This document shows, one piece after another, positions 1-5,618 of a stretch of 9,034 nucleotides of DNA. The first letter of the stretch is position 1, and every line of letters starts with the position of its first letter. Made by a program: the position numbers and the translations under genes. Source of the DNA: CAVSWN01 sp046728115 (lineage in GTDB: Bacteria > Acidobacteriota > Vicinamibacteria > Vicinamibacterales > CAVVIG01); the NCBI GenBank assembly GCA_046728115.1, contig JBKPDW010000522.1:1-9034 (forward strand), read 5' to 3'. Below the pieces are notes generated by a model. It ran no database searches and was not told the DNA's origin. It saw only the letters and a program-made list of their open reading frames with translations.

Positions 1-1424
1 TCCGCCGATTCGACCGATCGATTTGGCAGGTATATCGAGGAACGTCGATAGCCGCTCGACCCACTGATCGAGCAGCTGGCGCCGATGGACCAGCACGAGC
101 GCGTTGACGCCGCGTTGAGCGATGAGCCACGCGGCGACGACGGTCTTGCCAAATGCGGTGGTCGCTGCCAAGACGCCAGTCTCGTGGCGCACGATGGCGT
201 CAGCTGCGGTCTTCTGTTCCTGCCGCAGCTCGCCCTGAAACTTCACATCCAAAGGACTACCGTCGTGGCGTTCGTCGCGAATGACCATGCGGACGCCAAG
301 CTCGTTGAGCATCTTGCGCACGTCATCGAGGCAGCCGCGTGGCAGCCCGATGTGATACGGGAGATCCTCGGCGCATGCGACGACGCGCGGCTTGTTGTAC
401 GTCGAAAGCCGCATCGCCTGCGCTTTGTAGAACTCGGGATTCTGAAACGCGGCGAGCCGAAGCAATCGGTTTCGAAGTCCAGGATTCAAGTCTTGCTTGG
501 GGATGTAGATCTGATTGCTAAGGGCGAGTTCCAATGTCGCTGGCAAATCCCCGACGATCGGAGCCTCTCGTCGACGTGACGGAGGTGCGGTCCAAGGCTC
601 TGTTTCTCCATCGTCCTGTGGTGGCAACCGTACGCCGAGGATTCGCCCTCGTCGTTCAGCGTCCTCGACGATCTCTTCAACCTGCGGCCTCCCGATCTTG
701 CGAACGCTCCGAGAAACGCCCACTGGTCGGCCCATGGAACAAAGGCGCTATCAAGAAAGACCGTGTTGTCCTGCTTGCGCGCCGCCCTCTGGAGCGGCAG
801 AGCGATCAGGTTTCCAAACCCTCCTTGCGGCATCGTGTCTTGATTCGGAAACAGCCGGTCGTACGAATCGAGACCGATATCTGGACGCCTCTCCATTGTC
901 TCGGTGAGGACATGCGATCCCAGTCGTCGGGCAAGCGCGGCTGGAATGGCTTCTTCGAAAAAGAACCAGACATGCGCGCCTCGCCCGGAGCGTGATCGCT
1001 CGAGCGCGGCTGAGAGGTTGAGGTGGCGACAAGCTTCAAGAAACGCCGCAGCATCGTCGCGCCAGCCGGCCTTGTCGAAATCGACGGCAAGGAAGAAGCA
1101 GGTCTCGTCCTGAAGCAACGGGTAGACGCCAGCGATGAAGGGCTGTCCCTCGGCGTCGCAACCTGACAGGTGCCAGCGAATGACGTCGTCAGTGACCGGA
1201 AGGAACCGACGGTTGGGACATTCAGCGCATTTGATGCGCGGCTTCTCGCACACGCCACGGACCCATTCGTTGGCGCAGGCGGGTGCGTAGCCAGACCTGC
1301 CCGTTTTGCGGCTCTCGAATCGCCGCGGGTATACGTCGTCGCGGCCTCGGAAGAGCGACCGAAAAACGGCGATCTTCGCCTGCGGCGACGATGTCTGATC
1401 GACAAGCCCCGCGATCAGGTCCAT
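1..1424 (-). pseudogene. TOTE-type archaeo-eukaryotic primase / SF2 helicase, frameshifted and 3'-partial
   Basis: Large primase-helicase of the TOTE conflict-system class, thought to act on nucleic acid in defence against invading DNA. The first frame (from the ATG at 1424) shows a probable zinc cluster (Cys50, Cys59, Cys66, Cys69), the primase metal-binding D-F-D at 115-117 and the S-G-x-G-x-H motif at 146-151. The family sequence stops making sense after residue 243 (base 696). It resumes one frame over (E-P-W-T-A-P-P near 600, then L-E-L-A-L-S-N) and runs open to base 1 with a Walker A motif T-T-A-F-G-K-T near 145-165 and the helicase segment V-L-V-H-R-R-Q-L-L-D-Q-W at 61-96. One missing base around 694-701 explains the break; read unshifted, the first frame ends at 486. 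The rest of the helicase lies beyond the window. The ATG has no clear Shine-Dalgarno site, and the coiled-coil N-terminus common in relatives is absent, so the 5' end may also be damaged. Family call is firm; functional state is unknown. Confidence 0.88.
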
Positions 1425-1443
1425 TAAGTTGATTTTCGTCTGT

Positions 1444-1661
1444 TCAGCGACGAGAAGCGGCCCAGTCTTTCCCCTTCAGTCCCAGCATACGCGCGAACTC
1501 CTTCGTTTTGGAGGTCACGAGTGTCGCCTTCGTCTTCGGGCTTGGCCGCCGAGCAGGAGATCATAGGCGCGGACAGGCTTACCCACGGCCTCGGGCGCAC
1601 CGCGGAGAGTGGCGTCGCTTGAGTACGTCTGGCTGGTGGGCTGGCCGGAAGGACGTCGCGA
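1444..1661 (-). pseudogene. C-terminal remnant of a VapC-like PIN-domain toxin
   Basis: Two neighbouring frames together give the second half of a PIN-domain ribonuclease toxin. The upstream part (about 1619-1541) reads G-K-P-V-R-A-Y-D-L-L-L-G-G-Q-A, matching the PIN segment that carries a catalytic Asp. The downstream part (about 1540-1444) reads K-A-T-L-V-T-S-K-T-K-E-F-A-R-M-L-G-L-K followed by D-W, the usual beta strand and C-terminal D-W of VapC, then a TGA at 1444-1446. A frameshift lies near 1531-1543, and a stop in the first frame at 1662-1664 bounds the recognisable part. The N-terminal half and a vapB antitoxin are missing. The remnant ends 19 bases before the start of the primase gene. 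This is pattern recognition of a short, broken domain, so the family is likely but not certain. Confidence 0.6.
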
Positions 1662-1759
1662 TTAGAGCGAGTCGACCCGCCTTGCCTCAACATTGAGCCG
1701 ACCGTCAGTGTCGGCACTCTGGAAGGGCGCAGGGTGACGCCCGACGGCGCGCGTTAGGA

Positions 1760-1779
1760 GGAACCCCGCTGGAACCCCG
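1760..1779. repeat. Short tandem repeat GGAACCCCG, two copies, period 11
   Basis: GGAACCCCG occurs at 1760-1768 and again at 1771-1779, eleven bases apart, immediately outside the CCA end of the tRNA-Pro fragment. It may be part of the attachment-site flank or may be chance. Confidence 0.4.
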
Positions 1780-1790
1780 AACTTGAATTT

Positions 1791-1834
1791 TGGTCGGGGC
1801 GACTGGATTCGAACCAACGACCCCCTGCGCCCAA
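1791..1834 (-). other. 3' half of tRNA-Pro(TGG): probable attachment-site remnant
   Basis: Read on the minus strand, this holds the anticodon loop (T-TGG-G), the 3' anticodon strand GCAGG, the variable loop GGGTC, the T arm GTTGG-TTCGAAT-CCAGT, the 3' acceptor strand CGCCCCG, the discriminator A and an encoded CCA (1793-1791). It agrees with the standard bacterial tRNA-Pro except for a C in place of A after TGGG. The 5' half is absent: no CGGGGCG acceptor strand or D arm lies in the expected place near 1860. It is therefore not a working tRNA gene. Elements that integrate into tRNA genes leave such a 3' fragment at their far end, with the element on the 5' side of the fragment (here higher coordinates) and older flank on the 3' side. 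No integrase is visible in the window. Confidence 0.82.
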
Positions 1835-2112
1835 GTGCCACGTCCTGCGATTATCCGCAACTCTCTGCAACAACCGAGGCTCCAAGTCGTTGATTCGCCG
1901 ATGGATCTCGCGTTCCGACCCCATGTTCGGAGGGTTCTGACCAGTAAACTTGCAAGGTTATGGGTCGGTCCCGTTTCGCGCTAGCCAACAACTTGGTAGC
2001 GGCGGAGGCGGGCAGATGCGATGGCGCCTATGGCGAACGCGGGAACCGCGAGTCCGAAGGGGCTTGCGCGTTCATCGGGCACTTCTGCAGCGGCGCGGGG
2101 ACCTTGCGGCGC
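1835..2112. other. Gene-poor stretch between tRNA fragment and RES toxin gene
   Basis: About 280 bases in which no reading frame resembles a known protein. The frames that stay open here are either the mirror of the RES gene or start inside the tRNA fragment. No clear terminator for the toxin operon is seen. A decayed 3' end of an integrase could hide here because of its position beside the tRNA scar, but no integrase motif is recognisable. Confidence 0.5.
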
Positions 2113-2688
2113 TCACGGTAGCTCCTCCAATGAGGCACCGGACTTCCCGAGTATGCGTACCTCGCTGGGCGCGACGATCGCGCCCGGGAAGATGGCGACG
2201 TTCCACCCCTTTGTTCCCGCTCGCCGGCAAGCATCGGACGCGAAGCGAATAGCGCTCACGCGCCGCTGCGTGCTGACCGCCCTCCCGAGTCGTTGCAGCC
2301 GGGTCGGTGACGGCACACTCCTCCATGCCTCGAAAAGGTCGTCCGGCGAGATGCCGAGCATCTTGAGAACAGCGAGTCTCGAGAGATCGACAACATGCTT
2401 CAAATCGACCTGTGCGAAGAACGTCAGCCGTGGCTCTGTGGCTGCACCGATGCCGGCGAACCGACGACGATATTCGAGGTCTGCGACTCGCTCGGTCTCG
2501 GAGAAGTACAAGCAGTCGACATCTCGCGGATTGCAGCGACCGGGGCGCCCTGAGGTGTAGAGATATCTGGGCGGACGGCCTTCAAGAAAGTCGAGCGCCG
2601 CAACACAGCGAACCAGTCGCCTTCGCATCGGTCGGGTTGGAACAGTTTCAAGAAGCTTCGCGAAGTCGCTGCCTGTCGGGAGCGTCAA
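2113..2688 (-). CDS. RES-domain toxin of a RES-Xre toxin-antitoxin pair
   Basis: Toxin of the RES family, whose characterised members destroy cellular NAD+ (for example MbcT of Mycobacterium tuberculosis) and so stop growth. The predicted protein has 191 residues, a normal family length. The core segment carries R41, Y44 and a G-R-P-G-R-C-N-P stretch at 47-54 in the place of the usual G-G-R-W-N-P, then L-Y-F at 60-62 and E72 in A-D-L-E. These Arg, Tyr and Glu residues are those expected at the NAD-binding pocket. Start chosen: TTG at 2688, sharing TTGA with the antitoxin stop, with GGGAG six bases upstream inside the antitoxin gene. A longer open frame to 2808 would overlap the antitoxin by over 120 bases and adds only Arg-rich non-family sequence. 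It lies directly behind its antitoxin, so coupled translation is likely. The W of the consensus is replaced, but the family call is good. Confidence 0.85.
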   Translation of the reverse strand: MTLPTGSDFAKLLETVPTRPMRRRLVRCVAALDFLEGRPPRYLYTSGRPGRCNPRDVDCLYFSETERVADLEYRRRFAGIGAATEPRLTFFAQVDLKHVVDLSRLAVLKMLGISPDDLFEAWRSVPSPTRLQRLGRAVSTQRRVSAIRFASDACRRAGTKGWNVAIFPGAIVAPSEVRILGKSGASLEELP

Positions 2689-3500
2689 CTCGGGCTCCCG
2701 GTCAGCATGTCCTCGACGAGGTCGGCGACCACGGCGACTTTCCCTTGCCGAATCATCTCGAACGGTGTCCGGCCGCCGCCCAACTCCTCGTTCGCGAGGT
2801 GGAGCCACTTCCGAAAATCGTTCTGTCCGAGAACCGCGCGCACCCGAGCAACCCGCTCGAACGGCTGCAGGAGCGGCTGAAGGGCGTCCGCGTCCGGCGT
2901 CTTCGATGCTGTTTGTCGAGTTCTCCCGACCAAAGCCGCAAGTTCGGCCACCGACAAACCGAAGGCCGACGCGACGCTGGTTGCTGATAGCTTCCCAGAC
3001 TTCGCTCGCAGGTCCGCGGTGGCTTCGATGACCTTCTTGAGTTCGCCGAGATGGTCAGCCCTTTCGGTCTTCTCTGTAGTGAGCTGTCGGCTCGCGACAA
3101 TCTTCGCTACCGCCTCGCTAAACGCATCCTCGCCCGCTTGGATTCCTTGCGCCACTTCAAGATCGAACGGCCGAGTGAAATAGCCGAAGAGTTCGACCAG
3201 CTTCTGCGCGTTCTCGCGTTCGCTCGCCTTTCGGGTCTTCGTTTGGAAGAGAAATACGATCTTCGACGGCTCAGGAGTGGCCGTGAGGCGCTCGGCCAGC
3301 ATCCGCAAAAACGTTCGATGGGATAGCAGCGCGTTGATCCCTTCCGCCCACACTACCGTCAGTTCAGGCAGGCGCCTGAGAGCACTGATCTCGGACGCCC
3401 GGGCCAGCTTCGGGCGGTAGCGGCGCAAAGGGGCCGGAATGGTAGTCTCCCCTGTTGGAGTAGTGACCATCGTTGACGGATATTCGAGAGCGGTCTTCAT
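2685..3500 (-). CDS. Xre/MbcA/ParS-type antitoxin with long N-terminal extension
   Basis: Antitoxin partner of the downstream RES toxin, 271 residues. The C-terminal 65 or so residues form the Xre/MbcA/ParS toxin-binding domain (the former DUF2384), with the family signature L-A-N-E-E-L-G-G-G-R-T-P-F-E-M-I at 235-250 and an L-T-G near the end; in known pairs this part plugs the toxin's active site. Residues about 172-200 look like a degenerate helix-turn-helix (S-V-A-S-A-F-G-L-S-V-A-E-L). Typical antitoxins of this type have 120-160 residues; here residues 1-170 are extra. They contain an alternating strand/helix stretch (L-T-V-V-W-A-E-G, then K-I-V-F-L-F at 80-85) and a charged helical region at 120-170. 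I do not recognise that domain. The ATG at 3500 has only a weak GGTGG before it and sits right behind a good promoter, so the message is probably leaderless or nearly so. Confidence 0.82.
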   Translation of the reverse strand: MKTALEYPSTMVTTPTGETTIPAPLRRYRPKLARASEISALRRLPELTVVWAEGINALLSHRTFLRMLAERLTATPEPSKIVFLFQTKTRKASERENAQKLVELFGYFTRPFDLEVAQGIQAGEDAFSEAVAKIVASRQLTTEKTERADHLGELKKVIEATADLRAKSGKLSATSVASAFGLSVAELAALVGRTRQTASKTPDADALQPLLQPFERVARVRAVLGQNDFRKWLHLANEELGGGRTPFEMIRQGKVAVVADLVEDMLTGSPS

Positions 3501-3507
3501 GCCACCA

Positions 3508-3538
3508 AGTGTAATCCTGATGTCAACTATATGTCAAC
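3508..3538 (-). promoter_or_regulatory. Promoter and direct-repeat operator of the RES-Xre operon
   Basis: On the minus strand a perfect -35 TTGACA (3537-3532) and a -10 TACACT (3513-3508) are 18 bases apart, placing the transcription start near 3501, next to the ATG at 3500. The plus strand shows a perfect 8-base direct repeat, ATGTCAAC at 3520-3527 and 3531-3538, with a TAT spacer. Its 11-base period is about one helical turn, and it covers the -35 box and the spacer. This is a natural site for autorepression by the antitoxin or toxin-antitoxin complex (inference). Confidence 0.62.
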
Positions 3539-3612
3539 CGCGGAGGACAGGCGAGACGATCAGAGGTCTACGCGTATTGCCGCGCCGAACAGAACTCGCC
3601 AGCGCGATTTGA

Positions 3613-3643
3613 GCTGACGCAGGGACGAACGTTTCCTGTCAGC
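3613..3643 (-). terminator. Hairpin at the end of the methyltransferase operon
   Basis: GCTGA...TCAGC with an inner CAGG/CCTG pairing (3613-3623 with 3635-3643) forms a stable stem that spans the stop codon of the small membrane protein. No run of U follows, so it is a weak candidate for an intrinsic terminator and may only protect the 3' end. Confidence 0.28.
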
Positions 3644-3881
3644 GCCTCGGTCGCCGACGCAGGAGTGCGTACATTGGCGCGAGCAGCACGGCCAGCAGTC
3701 CGAGGTGTTTGAGCACTATGACCGCGACGGCACCCGACACCAGCGCGGCGGGAACGCCGAAAAGCAGCAGGATTTGATAGAGGACGAGAGGTCCAGTAAT
3801 GAGCGCAATGACAGCCACCGTCAGTCGCCACCCACGCGGCGCATGGCCGTCGCCGGCTGGTTTGGCTGAATGACATTTCAC
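3639..3881 (-). CDS. Small membrane protein with two transmembrane helices
   Basis: An 80-residue protein I cannot name. After a basic, polar N-terminus of about 18 residues, it has two hydrophobic helices (about 19-42 and 47-74) and ends in an Arg-rich tail (R-R-R-P-R-R), which suggests a hairpin membrane protein with both ends in the cytoplasm. The start is GTG at 3881, overlapping the upstream methyltransferase stop as GTGA, with a GAGG close before it; this coupling and the shared direction point to an operon. A reading frame this hydrophobic with a tight overlap is unlikely to be chance. Whether the protein anchors the methyltransferase, handles its substrate or does something separate cannot be told from sequence. 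Confidence 0.7.
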   Translation of the reverse strand: MKCHSAKPAGDGHAPRGWRLTVAVIALITGPLVLYQILLLFGVPAALVSGAVAVIVLKHLGLLAVLLAPMYALLRRRPRR

Positions 3882-4516
3882 CGCGCCTCGCCAAGAACAA
3901 AGTGCAGATCATTCATTCCTACAGGCCCGCTCTCGACGGTGGCGAGACCAGCGTTGTCGAGCACGCTCATGATGTCCTCGACGGCAACGTGGCCATGTCG
4001 GTGAAAGTGCGCAACTAGCCCTCGGCGAGTGGGACGCCCGAAATCGACGGCGAGCGCACGGCCGGCAGGCTTCAGTACTCGTCGAATTTCATTCGCGCAC
4101 TGTTGCCTTGTCTTCCTGGGCAAATGGTGAAGCATCAGCGTGCTCAACACGACGTCGAAACTGCCATCAGGAAAGGGCAGCTGCTCGGCCACAGCAACCT
4201 GGAAGATGGCCGAAGCTCCCACCTTCGCGGCCTTACGTGTCGCGCGAGCAATCATCTGCGGCGACGCATCGATGCCGTGGACGACGCCAGCCGACTGCAC
4301 GTGCCGCGTCGCCGCAATAGCCAGCGTTCCAGTCCCGCAGCCGACGTCCAAGACTGACTGTCCTCGTTCAAGCCTCACGAGTTCGATGAGTCGTTCCCGA
4401 AACGCGCGCTCTCTGCCGCGAGTGAACAGCCACGCGAGGAGGTCGTATCGAGCAGCCCAATGCAGAACCCGTCCGTTGGTATGCGGCGCAACGCTTGTTT
4501 CGATGCCGTGACTCAT
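3878..4516 (-). CDS. Class I SAM-dependent methyltransferase, UbiE-like
   Basis: A 212-residue Rossmann-fold methyltransferase using S-adenosylmethionine. Motif I is V-L-D-V-G-C-G-T-G at 55-63, the acidic ribose-binding strand is G-I-D-A-S at 81-85, and L-P-F-P-D-G-S-F-D-V-V at 103-113 with M-L-H-H-L at 118-122 are typical of the Methyltransf_11/25 and UbiE group. The substrate is not defined; small lipids, quinones or xenobiotics are all possible. The start is the ATG at 4516 because GGAGG lies six bases upstream (4527-4523). The open frame runs on to 4756, but that part is the divergent regulatory region and has no family sequence. Downstream, a small membrane protein overlaps by four bases. 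The divergent tetR-type gene is the likely regulator. Confidence 0.9.
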   Translation of the reverse strand: MSHGIETSVAPHTNGRVLHWAARYDLLAWLFTRGRERAFRERLIELVRLERGQSVLDVGCGTGTLAIAATRHVQSAGVVHGIDASPQMIARATRKAAKVGASAIFQVAVAEQLPFPDGSFDVVLSTLMLHHLPRKTRQQCANEIRRVLKPAGRALAVDFGRPTRRGLVAHFHRHGHVAVEDIMSVLDNAGLATVESGPVGMNDLHFVLGEAR

Positions 4517-4554
4517 TGGGGTCCTCCGCCTGAGGCTCACGCCGGCACGCGGCA

Positions 4555-4598
4555 TGTGAGCTCGCACTCTCAGCGTAAACTTGGAGCTGACAAGAGTG
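4555..4598. promoter_or_regulatory. Candidate operator region between methyltransferase and tetR
   Basis: The 163-base divergent region has two symmetric elements: TGTGAGCTCGCA at 4555-4566 (10 of 12 positions symmetric around AGCT) and an inverted repeat CACTCT (4565-4570) / AGAGTG (4593-4598), partly extended by CAGC/GCTG. TetR proteins bind such palindromes between divergent genes. No convincing -10/-35 pair was found, so this is tentative. Confidence 0.35.
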
Positions 4599-4679
4599 AA
4601 GTACATCGAGTGGCGTCGGGTGCGATAGTGAACAATCCGGGTCGCGATGTCCGTTATCTGCATCACAGGAGGTCCCTCC

Positions 4680-5165
4680 GTGACACAACAACAGCCGAAG
4701 GATCGCCGAGTGCAGAAGACCGAACGGCTCTTGCGCGACGCCATCGGCACACTCATTCACGAGAAGAGCTACGACTCCATCGCCGTCAGAGAGATCCTGC
4801 AGCGGGCTAACGTCGGCCGGTCAGCGTTCTACGCTCACTTTGCCAACAAGGATGCACTGCTCGCAGTGGCCATTGAGCAGACGTTGTACGAGACGCCTCC
4901 ACACCCGGTGGCGGTTCCTCAGACGCGGTTCGAGCACGTGGTGGGATTCAGCTACCGAGTATTCGAGCACGTCGACGGGTTTCGGCAGACTGCCAACGCG
5001 ATGAAGGGCAGAAAGAGCCGCACGATCGTCCACCATCATCTTCGTCGTGTACTGCTCGAAAAGGTGACAGCGGCTATTGGACAGAGCGTGCAGCGTTCTG
5101 CCGTACCGACCGGCCTCCTGGCCGAGTACATCGTGGGGACGTTCATTCTCGTGCTCAACTGGTGA
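4680..5165 (+). CDS. TetR/AcrR-family regulator, C-terminally truncated
   Basis: DNA-binding repressor of the TetR family. The N-terminal helix-turn-helix is complete (residues about 10-62, with I-A-V-R-E-I-L-Q-R-A-N-V-G-R-S-A-F-Y-A-H-F-A-N-K). The start is the GTG at 4680 because AGGAGG at 4667-4672 sits seven bases before it; an upstream ATG at 4647 lacks such a site. The ligand-binding part ends abruptly at V-L-N-W with a TGA at 5163-5165. Aligned by eye with the related intact regulator at 7226-7885, it lacks the last helix, about 30 residues. The bases straight after the stop belong to a vapC fragment on the other strand, so the truncation looks like the result of a rearrangement. DNA binding may survive, but dimerisation and ligand sensing may not. 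The probable target is the divergent methyltransferase operon. Confidence 0.85.
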   Translation: MTQQQPKDRRVQKTERLLRDAIGTLIHEKSYDSIAVREILQRANVGRSAFYAHFANKDALLAVAIEQTLYETPPHPVAVPQTRFEHVVGFSYRVFEHVDGFRQTANAMKGRKSRTIVHHHLRRVLLEKVTAAIGQSVQRSAVPTGLLAEYIVGTFILVLNW

Positions 5166-5167
5166 CC

Positions 5168-5448
5168 ATCGACGAACCGAGCGGGTCGGTCGAGCGCTTC
5201 AAGTCGCGCTCTTTCTTCCCTGTGCCACGTCACCGCCACCTCGTCACGCGAAAGGATGGGGAACGATGCCTGCACGACGTCGCGGAGATAGGCTTCAAGC
5301 GCGGCTCGGCGCTTTCCCATTGGCAAGCGCCGACAGCCGTAGGTGAGCTCATGCCAGACTGGTGCCGCAATGGCGCACTCCGGACCGCGCTCGCCCAAAT
5401 GCTCGAGAATCGCCGGCTCCGGTCTCTTGGAGATCGGTGCCGAAACTA
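5168..5448 (-). pseudogene. Internal fragment of a VapC-like PIN-domain toxin
   Basis: The minus strand reads V-S-A-P-I-S-K-R-P-E-P-A-I-L-E-H-L, then A-I-A-A-P-V-W-H-E-L, G-K-R-R-A-A-L-E, F-P-I-L-S-R-D-E and A-R-F-V-D-G. These are consecutive blocks of the PIN-domain toxin family, here in one open frame. Missing are the first ten or so residues, which carry the first catalytic Asp of the D-T-N motif, and everything after F-V-D-G, meaning the last strands and the C-terminal D-W. The left junction (about 5162-5168) abuts the broken tetR and the right junction (about 5446-5455) abuts a truncated gene start. An open frame with a TTG start at 5398 continues antisense through tetR to 5036, but that tail is not VapC. 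It cannot be an active nuclease. It is not the missing half of the remnant at 1444-1661, since the two fragments overlap within the domain and differ in sequence. Confidence 0.72.
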
Positions 5449-5580
5449 GTGGAGAACCCCGGAAGGGATCTCAGAGCCCGCCCTCTCCGGGCCATGGTTG
5501 ACAACGATGACGTACGCGCCGCCCAGGATAAGCGCGATGAGCGCCGCCACGACGATTCGGATGAGTCTCTTTCGGGTCAT
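5446..5580 (-). CDS. 44-residue ORF: truncated membrane-adaptor-like N-terminus
   Basis: ATG at 5580 with GAGG seven bases upstream, 37 bases behind the stop of the binding-protein fusion gene and in the same direction. The product starts M-T-R-K-R-L-I-R followed by one hydrophobic helix of about 18 residues (I-V-V-A-A-L-I-A-L-I-L-G-G-A-Y-V-I-V), a short polar stretch and a stop at 5446-5448. This layout, and the E-I-P-S-G-V-L near the end, resemble the beginning of HlyD-family periplasmic adaptor proteins of efflux systems (weak resemblance). The ORF ends exactly where the vapC fragment begins, so the rest of the gene was probably lost there. The alternative is a genuine single-helix small membrane protein in an operon with the upstream gene. 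Confidence 0.45.
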   Translation of the reverse strand: MTRKRLIRIVVAALIALILGGAYVIVVNHGPERAGSEIPSGVLH

Positions 5581-5618
5581 GGCTTGTCCTCGCAATCTGC
5601 ACGTGAGACGTCGTGCAC

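Noticed and set aside
85..579. 164-residue plus-strand frame
   Set aside because: It is the mirror of the conserved helicase part of the TOTE-type gene on the minus strand.
1424..1717. 97-residue minus-strand frame ending at the primase start
   Set aside because: The VapC-like sequence lies in the two other minus frames over the same bases; this frame has no family resemblance.
1790..1984. Open frame starting M-V-G-A-T-G-F-E-P-T-T-P
   Set aside because: This is the plus-strand reading of the 3' end of tRNA-Pro, a well-known source of false proteins; the rest has no support.
2021..2560. 179-residue plus-strand frame
   Set aside because: Antisense to the RES toxin gene, with no recognisable protein features.
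4517..4756. N-terminal extension of the methyltransferase
   Set aside because: A strong ribosome site precedes the ATG at 4516; the extension covers the regulatory region and has no methyltransferase sequence.
1444..5448. The two vapC pieces (1444-1661 and 5168-5448) as halves of one split gene
   Set aside because: They come from differing VapC types, and the second already covers part of the domain before the first; they do not join into one continuous protein.
5162..5449. 95-residue plus-strand frame
   Set aside because: Mirror of the vapC fragment, whose minus reading matches PIN-domain blocks throughout.
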